Shown here: in pieces, positions 57,727-64,000 of the stretch
How positions within the stretch are numbered: position 1 is the stretch's first letter
How the letters are laid out: every line of letters starts with the position of its first letter
NCBI GenBank assembly: GCA_031835245.1
Contig: JAVKOQ010000176.1
Coordinates: forward strand, 43,501 to 107,500
Length of the DNA: 64,000 bases
Source: Balamuthia mandrillaris
Taxonomy: Eukaryota; Discosea; Longamoebia; Balamuthiidae
Direction of reading: 5' to 3'
Notes under the pieces: model-generated
What the model saw: only the letters and a program-made list of their open reading frames with translations
Databases searched by the model: none
What the model was told of the DNA's origin: nothing
Position numbers and translations under genes: made by a program

Positions 57727-59540
57727 TGTTGGTAAAATCACCAACACTTATCTCAAGACTCCTCATGCAGAATGCCTACTCTCAAGTCTTTTTTCTTTCC
57801 CTTTTCTCTTTCTCTCAGTGCAAAGCAACAACAGAGATCCCCTCCTGTTGTCTTTCTTTCTTCTGAAATATATTCCTTTCTGATCATTTGTCTCTTTTTT
57901 TGTTAAGTTGGACTTAACTAACATTTTTTTTGATCAAAGTGAACCATTTTTCTTTTGCCCCACATGTTGATTAATCATGGAAGCCACCATCCTCAACACC
58001 CTCTATGAGACAATCAACATCAAAACCAATCACTACCTTGGGTTGATGCAACAAGTGCTCCCACTCATGCTTGACTACTCCTACAGAACTTCTGAGGAGA
58101 TTAAACAACAGAAAGAGAAGGAATACACTGCTCTAGTAGCCTGAATGGAGTCCACAACATCCTCACACTCTTCCAAGAACGGTTGAAGCACTGCAAAAAC
58201 CTTGTCACTACCCTGCCATGGTCACCTGATCACACCTCCGCCTTCAACACATCTCTGGTTTATATGTCACAGCTTTTCCCCTTCAAATCACTTTCCTCTA
58301 CTCTTTTTCCTTACACACAACCTACTCCTGTCTCAGGATTGGAGAACAGCACTCACACTGCTCCCTCCACCATTAAGCACACTAGACAGGCTTTGGAAGA
58401 ACGAATCAACAACTCTGTTGCTTTCCCTACCTTCGTTACAGCCACACTAGGTCGCTCTTCCACCCTTCACTCTTCTCTCAACAGCTCTTTCACTCCTCTT
58501 CCACATGTGTCCCCTCCCTTGTCACTCTCTTCTACATCACACTTACTCATCAGTGTTCTTGCCAATACTGCAACTCTGAGTGACAGCTTGGCTGCATCTT
58601 TCACCAGACAGATCAGCACTTTTTCCCCTTTTACACACAGTTACGACACACAGCAACACAGTGTACCCCCCCTACTCAAACCCTGTTAGCCCCTTCTCAA
58701 CAGTCACAGGCTCTCGACAGCACATGGATCCAACAATCTTCCACTCCAATAGCCAGTCTGTGCACCCAAGATGAGCTGACAAATGGTGTGGAATATGACT
58801 TGTCCACAAGCATACCCACTTCTCCCACTTTGGCAGCACTTATACTAGCCCACAGTTCTGCTTTAACTTGATTGTGTTTCATGGCTTTTTATCTAGCACC
58901 TTCTGATTCTCCAATCATTAATCAAAAAACTTTTTAGTCATTGCACAATTTGAAGCGATATTTTGCCAGGAGCACCTTGCTGAAATCTTTTTTTGATTGG
59001 TTGGTGACAGAATTTTGACTCACTGTGCTCACCAAAATTTCAGCTAAAAACTGACTGAACTCTGTAGATAAGTACAATTAACTTAATACACAACCTATTA
59101 CTTCTCTTCTTATATCAAAGCAAATATATCTTTTGCAGGCTCATATCCTTCAACGTCCTACTTCTTTTCCTTTATTCCTTTACCTTTCCCTTTTTCTTAA
59201 AAGGGGGAGTGTGTTGGTAAAATCACCAACACTCATGCAGAAAGCCTTCTCTCAAGTCTTCCTTCTTTCCTTTTTCTCTTTTCCCTTTCTCATAAGTTGA
59301 AAAGAACAACTCAATGATTAAGTTTAAGTCTATGTAGGTTGGTATTTTTAAGTTGTTTTCTATATGTCTTGTTATACCACTCTCCCATAATACCTATCCC
59401 TATCTCTCCTTGTATATATATTTCTTTCTTTCATTCTATGAAAGGTCTTTTTCCTGCACACAACGAGTTGGTATCCGTTGGCTTGTTCCCTCACCAGCCT
59501 TATCATAGTCTTATCACAAGACATTCACAAGTATCATACG
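57727..59540 (+). mobile_element. Small LTR-flanked retroelement remnant with gag-like region
   Basis: Both ends start with the palindromic word TGTTGGTAAAATCACCAACA (57727 and 59212), followed by related CATGCAG...CTCAAGTCTT sequence, as expected for two LTR copies. A purine run (AAAAGGGGGAGTG) sits directly before the right copy, like a polypurine tract. Between them, from ATG 57978, lies Ser/Thr-rich coding-like sequence that could be gag. There is no polymerase part, so it is a broken or non-autonomous LTR element. It has a small number of interruptions and looks old. Confidence 0.55.
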
Positions 59541-59790
59541 GTGCAATCTCGGTCTGATTGATAGAATGACATCACCCAGTCAATAAATGGAATCTCTAAG
59601 TATTGCATTATCACAGGAGAAGGGAAAAGAGGGAAACAGGAGAGAATAACAGAATTAGAGAGAAAAACTGTACACACAAAGCAGGTCTTTCTAATAAGAG
59701 CAAACCAGGAACCACCTCAATTTTATCTCTCCTTTGTGAGTGTTGTGAGAGAGAGAGTGATTGGCACGACTCAAGGCCGGGTTGTGACAG
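59541..59790 (+). repeat. LTR-like repeat (TGTGACA family), forward copy
   Basis: About 250 bp containing ATCTCGGTCTGATTGATAG, GACATCACCCAGTCAAT and GAAGCAGGTCTTTCTAATAAG, and ending GGGTTGTGACAG. It closely matches the copies at 63019-63279 (reverse) and 63352-63613 (forward). Confidence 0.8.
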
Positions 59791-60470
59791 GTGTATCTCA
59801 TTCTTTCATCAATGATAGCCAACTCTCGGCTCCCTCATTTATGTTACATGACTTCATCAAGGACCTTCCCAGTAAAATGGTTCCTCCACCTAACAAACAT
59901 CAACAAATCTTGGAATGACTCCTCTCCATCAGCCACAAAGGCGTTGAAAGCCTTCTTCACAAAGTTCTTATGGAAGGTTACTTCTGGCCCAACATTCACA
60001 ATGACTACAACAACACAACATGCTAATGCAAGGAATGCCTTTGCTTCAACATCATGTGACTCTGCTTTCACCCTCTCAAGTCAATACATGCTACCTTTCC
60101 CTTCAAGCATATTGCCATCAACCTTACCAGCCCCTTGCAAACAGACTTCATGGGCTATCATTACATCTTTATCATCACAGACATCACCACACATTTTACA
60201 ATTCTCCGCCCTCTCAAGGACAAATCTGCAGAAGAAGTCTTCCACGAGTTTGTCAAGATTATCTGGGAACTCAGCTTCCCTAAAATCGTTTAGTCTGACA
60301 ATGGCTCTGAATTTGTCATTCTTCTTCTTTGGCAGACCTCTTTCTTACCCAGACAACTACTTTAACAGCATATCCAAGCTAAAAACTCCTGTAGATCATT
60401 TCTCTTAACAAGGTCATGCTGCAAATCATCTACCCTTCTATCTGTGAAAGGTTGCCAAATACTCTGTCAA
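59791..60470 (+). mobile_element. Ty3/gypsy integrase core remnant
   Basis: Fragments show the order typical of a Ty3/gypsy integrase: an HHCC-like zinc region, then a core with TDFMGYHYIFIITDITTHFTI, LRPLKDKSAEEVFHEFVKI and SDNGSEF. The closest style is that of chromoviruses in fungi and amoebae. It directly follows an LTR-like repeat. The element is a broken fossil with several interruptions and no intact open frame; by the degree of decay it is old. Confidence 0.72.
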
Positions 60471-60471
60471 C

Positions 60472-60658
60472 ATCAAGAAAGGGATGGCACATAAGCGACT
60501 CTGGGTTTATTCACATGAAAAAGGGGTGTGGATCAAAGTGTGTGCTTTGAATGTGTCGCAAGGAAAAAGGGAAAATAAAAAGGGGTAAGAGAATTTGGGG
60601 TATCCAGGGAGAGTGTCGACAGGAAGTCATAATGACGTGAATTGTTGGTTTTCCAACA
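60472..60658 (+). repeat. Dispersed repeat R1, copy 2 of 3
   Basis: Shares ATCAAGAAAGGGATGGCA, TGAAAAAGGGGT and AAGTCATAATGACGTGAAT with copy 1 (57009-57226). It begins later than copy 1, so its left end is missing. Confidence 0.8.
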
Positions 60659-60848
60659 GCCTCCATGCTATGTAACACAGTTAATAAGGACCTTTGACTG
60701 TGTTTGGCATCTGCTTTTACTATCAACTCATCCAACAATTTTAATGAAGCTGTTACTACTGTGATAGCTATGGAAGCAAACTTGTAGGCCATCCAACTTG
60801 CACACTTGTCCCTTTCATTGCCTTCTACTACCTCTAAGGAGTTTACTT

Positions 60849-61030
60849 AAAAAGATTGTTAATGGGGAATAACCCTGTGGATCAAGAAAGGGATGGCATG
60901 TAAGTGACTCTGGGTTTATTCACATGAAAAAGGGGTGTAAACCAAATAAAAAGGGTGAGAAAATTTGGAGGAGCTATTCAGGAAAAGTGTCAACAGGAAG
61001 TCATAATGAGAGAAATGGTTGGTTTTCCAG
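60849..61030 (+). repeat. Dispersed repeat R1, copy 3 of 3
   Basis: Same left end as copy 1 (AAAAAGATTGTTAATGGGG) and ends GGTTTTCCAG. It is shorter inside than copy 1, suggesting internal loss. Its right end abuts the minus-strand integrase tail remnant. Confidence 0.8.
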
Positions 61031-61059
61031 CATCACTGCCTTCTCAAAGAGAACTAGCA

Positions 61060-62340
61060 CCATTTGTGACATTTCTTGGGGTACTTCTTCCCCCAGTAGG
61101 TGGTGATGGGTCGCTGAGAGCTAAAGTCCTTGGCTGCAACCCAGGAGTTATCCAAGTCAGGATATCCTTTCCATTTCATGAGATAGTAGTGGTTGGAAGG
61201 TGGGCCATCATAGTCAAGCACCTTTTACACTTCAAAGTGCTTGTCTTTGAAAGAAGTGTCGGGATCCACAGGCTTGATAGCACTTGGAGGAACCTTGTCT
61301 GGGAATATGTCACCAATGATGTCTTGAAGGATGTAGGCTCCATTATCGGTGCAGTGGTGGATGATGAAGGGACCAAGAAATTTGGGGTTGGTTTTGGAGT
61401 TTGCTGATGAGATTTTCAGCATCACCTTGTCCCCAGAAGAAAAGTGGACGATTTTGTTCATTGCATTGAAGTGCTTTTCTATCCGCAGGGTTATTCCCCA
61501 TCAACAAGGCCAGAATTCCAGTGGCAGCAGTGGAATAATCTGATCACACATCTCCAAGATTTTCTCACTGATAGAATGAACAGACTCCATAGGGTCAGCT
61601 CTCTTCAAAGGTAATGAAGCTTTTTGTAGGCCATGAAGTTAGAGCTTTGTGGTACAAAATGATTAAAAAATATTGCTTTGATCAAGGTCCATGGAGGTCC
61701 AAGGAGATTGAGGTGGGAAAGAGCCCAGGCTTTGGCAGAAGGGTTGACAATGCTTATGATAAAGGCTTTGTACCAACATTCTAGCAGCTGGTCGTCCTGC
61801 AAATGGAACTCAAGAGCACAGATAAAGGTCAACAGGTTGAAAATCTTCAAATCATTCAGGTCAAACTTGGGAAGATCTCAGGGAAAGGATCAGTTCTTCA
61901 CAGAAGGGGCCAAAGAAGTAGATAAAGAAGTGATGTTGCAAGGCAGTTGGTGCAGAGCAAAGGCAGAGGCCAACACTAACAAGGAAGCTGAGAAAAAGGT
62001 GGACTTGGGCTTCACAAGTATAGTAAAGATTTGGTCATCCTCTGCACAATCTATTTGGAAAAGAGTCCATCACAATGGCAAATTAGAGGTCACAGAGGGA
62101 GGAACAACAGAGGATGTACGGATGGGAGGGCAGGAAAAAAGTGGGAACTTCCTGTTCTCAAGGTCATTGATTGCTTGTGAAAGTTAGTCGATTTTCAAGA
62201 CTGCCTTTTTCTGATACTCACCTTCTTCTCCCAGGGTCAATACCATAGCAGCTTTTTCAAGCTCCTCTGCAGTACAAACATGGGCGTTCTCATGCGTAGC
62301 TTGAAGGCGTTCCAAACCCTCCTTGAAGGTGGTTGGGGAA
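61060..62340 (-). mobile_element. Ty3/gypsy remnant: gag part and integrase C-terminus, opposite strand
   Basis: Read leftward, 62340-61540 has gag-type sequence (CWYKAFIISIVNPSAKAWAL, GPPWTLIKAIFFNHF). Then 61461-61060 has the integrase C-terminal fold (FSSGDKVMLKISS, NPKFLGPFIIHHC, NGAYILQDIIGD) and a likely chromodomain-like tail. The middle of pol is absent, so two ends of one or two elements have been brought together. Broken, with several interruptions and a large internal loss; old. It runs opposite to the integrase core at 59791-60470. Confidence 0.65.
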
Positions 62341-63018
62341 ATTTGTCTCGGATTTCTTCCATATCACAGATTTTGATAAAAAGGAAAGGAAAGGGACAAT
62401 GGAACTAATATGTTGAGAGTAATTCTCAATAGCATGACCCAAGACCAGGTTGTGATAAAAGGAAAAAACTTGAAGTTGAAGAATGACTTTAGTTTTTTAA
62501 TTAAATTCTATATCTAAGAAATTATAATAAAGGATGTTGGCAATTGCCAACATAACCAACTCTTTCTTCGTTTCTTTCTTCGTTTCTTTTCTCTTTTCTG
62601 TCGACAATCTCACGTCAGCTATCATCAATCTTTTATGTCGACACCAAGCCATTCCGAAGATCTTTCTCCTGCCTTCCCTGGAACTTTCCCAAGCCTAGAA
62701 CTTAAAAACAAAGAAACCAAGAAGTTACTCCTCAACCCCGAGCCCCTTTCCTTCCTTGGTTGCCTTCTCAACTATAAATACTTTTCCCACAACCAAGAAC
62801 AGACAGATGAACAAACGAAGAAACAACACACTCACAAACACACTTGTTTTCTTCCTCTCATTAAATACATTTGGCTCCCGTCTTTCTCTTGGTTCCTGTC
62901 TTGGTTCTATGCTCAGGTTCTAACAAGGCGATTTTCTTCAAGATCACTCAATGTCAACAGAAAAGATTAATAATGAATAATATAAGAGTTTTAACAAAAA
63001 AGAAAAAACACAAAGAAA
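62341..63018. other. AT-rich spacer in repeat zone
   Basis: No recognisable domain. It contains a short plus-strand open stretch (62635-62970) of low complexity and a CAATTGCCAACA-like word near 62542, similar to one near 57703. Probably further retroelement debris. Confidence 0.35.
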
Positions 63019-63279
63019 TGTCACAACTCAGCCTTGGATCATGCCAATCCCTTTTTCTCTTACAATGCTCACAAAGGAGAGATAAAATGAGGGTGGTTCT
63101 TGGTTTGCTTTTATCAGAAAGACCTGCTTTATTAGTATAGTTCCCCTCTCTAAGTCTATTATTCTCTCCTTTTTTTTCCTCGTTTTCCTTTCTCCTTGGG
63201 TAACACAATACTTAGAGATTCTATTGATTGGTTGGATGATGTCAACCTATTGATCAGACCTAGATCATGCCATGTGACA
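63019..63279 (-). repeat. LTR-like repeat, reverse copy
   Basis: 261 bp bounded by TGTCACA and TGTGACA, carrying the reverse complement of the 63352 copy (AAAGACCTGCTT, CTCACAAAGGAGAGATAA). Likely a solo LTR. Confidence 0.75.
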
Positions 63280-63351
63280 AAAAGAAGAATATGTTATTGA
63301 GAATTACTTCAACATGTTAGCTTGATTTTTCTTTTGCCTTCTTTTTCTTTC

Positions 63352-63613
63352 TGTCACGTGTTGCGATCTCGGTCTGATCAATAGGATGACATCACCCAGT
63401 CAATCAATGGAATCTCTAAGTATTGCATTATCATGGGAGAAGGGAAAAGAGGGAAAAAGGAGAGAATAACAGAATTAGAAAGAGAAACTGTACACATGAA
63501 GCAGGTCTTTCTAATAAGAGCAAACCAAGAACCACCCTAATCTTATCTCTCTTTTGTGAGCGTTGTGAGAGAAAAAGAAAGGGATTGGCACGACCCAAGG
63601 CCAGGTTGTGACA
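63352..63613 (+). repeat. LTR-like repeat, forward copy
   Basis: 262 bp from TGTCACG to TGTGACA, about the same length as the reverse copy 72 bp to its left. By eye the two are roughly 85-90 percent alike. The TG...CA ends and matching terminal heptamers fit a solo LTR. Confidence 0.75.
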
Positions 63614-64000
63614 TTTCTGTTAATACATGTGATATAAACTAATCACATGTTGCCACATTGCTAGGCTTCTTCTTTTTATCCTTTGCTTTCTTCTCTCTTT
63701 CTTTTAGTAAGTTTGTTTTATTTATACTAAACCTTTTCTTTCTTGAATCCTTTATTCCTTTGTTCCCTCTTTGAATAATATGTCTTGACCTTGTCTATTT
63801 GTGTTATAGTTAGACATTAGTCCAAAACGCTAGAGCTAATAGAAGGGTAAAATCAACGAATATTGTTGTGAAGAACACATGTTGTCTACCAAGGACGTTC
63901 TCTAGAGAAATGACAGTTGTGGCACACTCATAAAGAGGCTGATGATACAATTCACGAGGAGTCGATCATTGGTTAACGTTGGCGATTAAATTTGACTAAT
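63614..64000. other. AT-rich right end, nothing recognised
   Basis: Mostly T-rich and low in GC until about 63,830, then more mixed. No open frame above 60 residues with motifs and no repeat copy seen. Confidence 0.4.

Noticed and set aside
58183-58689. Independent Ser/Thr-rich host gene
   Set aside because: It lies between the two LTR-like copies of the 57727-59540 element and is better read as part of that remnant.

Overview
The window comes from an intron-rich, gene-dense eukaryote. I infer an amoebozoan of the Acanthamoeba/Balamuthia type. The best single clue is an actobindin gene, because that family was described in Acanthamoeba and has the same LKHAETVDKS repeats. A Zn(II)2Cys6-PAS regulator, a Rrt8/LDS-type membrane protein, chromovirus-like Ty3/gypsy debris and very short introns fit that placement but do not prove it. 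I found no rRNA, tRNA, CRISPR array or bacterial-style operon.

Positions 1-55,800 hold about 23 recognisable genes, most of them on the minus strand. I rebuilt them by joining exons whose GT/AG borders, phases and family motifs agree, which gave about 97 introns. In order: Zn2Cys6-PAS factor (-, runs off the left edge), NSUN5 rRNA m5C methyltransferase (-), GATA-finger protein (+) containing a textbook U12-type AT-AC intron, single-exon protein kinase (+), actobindin (-), 59-residue membrane microprotein (+), Rrt8/LDS (EI24-like) membrane protein (-), CapA-type metallophosphoesterase (-), Mpo1/DUF962 dioxygenase-like protein (+), 133-residue unknown (-), AP-repeat protein (-), ARL6IP4/SR-25 (+), coiled-coil protein (+), O-methyltransferase (-), PNPO-like oxidase (-), compact HECT ligase (-), a giant kinase/zinc-finger/PH protein (+), beta-helix surface glycoprotein (-), glycosyltransferase (-), STT3 (-), derlin (+), CBS-domain protein (-) and PP4 catalytic subunit (-).

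Several neighbours are related in function. STT3 (N-glycosylation) and derlin (ER-associated degradation) diverge from one 555-bp promoter that carries direct repeats. Next to them lie a membrane-anchored glycosyltransferase and a large predicted glycoprotein. The nuclear or RNA genes (Zn2Cys6-PAS, NSUN5, GATA, ARL6IP4) are scattered and show no shared pathway.

Two genome-style features recur. Sense-strand CT runs often start just inside the 5' splice site. Donors favour GTNYGT over GTAAGT. From about 56.2 kb to the right edge the composition turns AT-rich and host genes stop. That part is a graveyard of LTR retroelements: short LTR-like repeats in both orientations, Ty3/gypsy integrase and gag remnants on both strands, and a small LTR-flanked element. 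All are broken.

The strongest candidate for something undescribed is the gene at 34,010-41,149. It encodes about 1,809 residues combining a helical N-terminus, a protein kinase with a zinc ribbon inserted in its N-lobe and HED in place of HRD, a helical-repeat region, ZZ-like, RING2/IBR-like and RING fingers, and a C-terminal PH domain.
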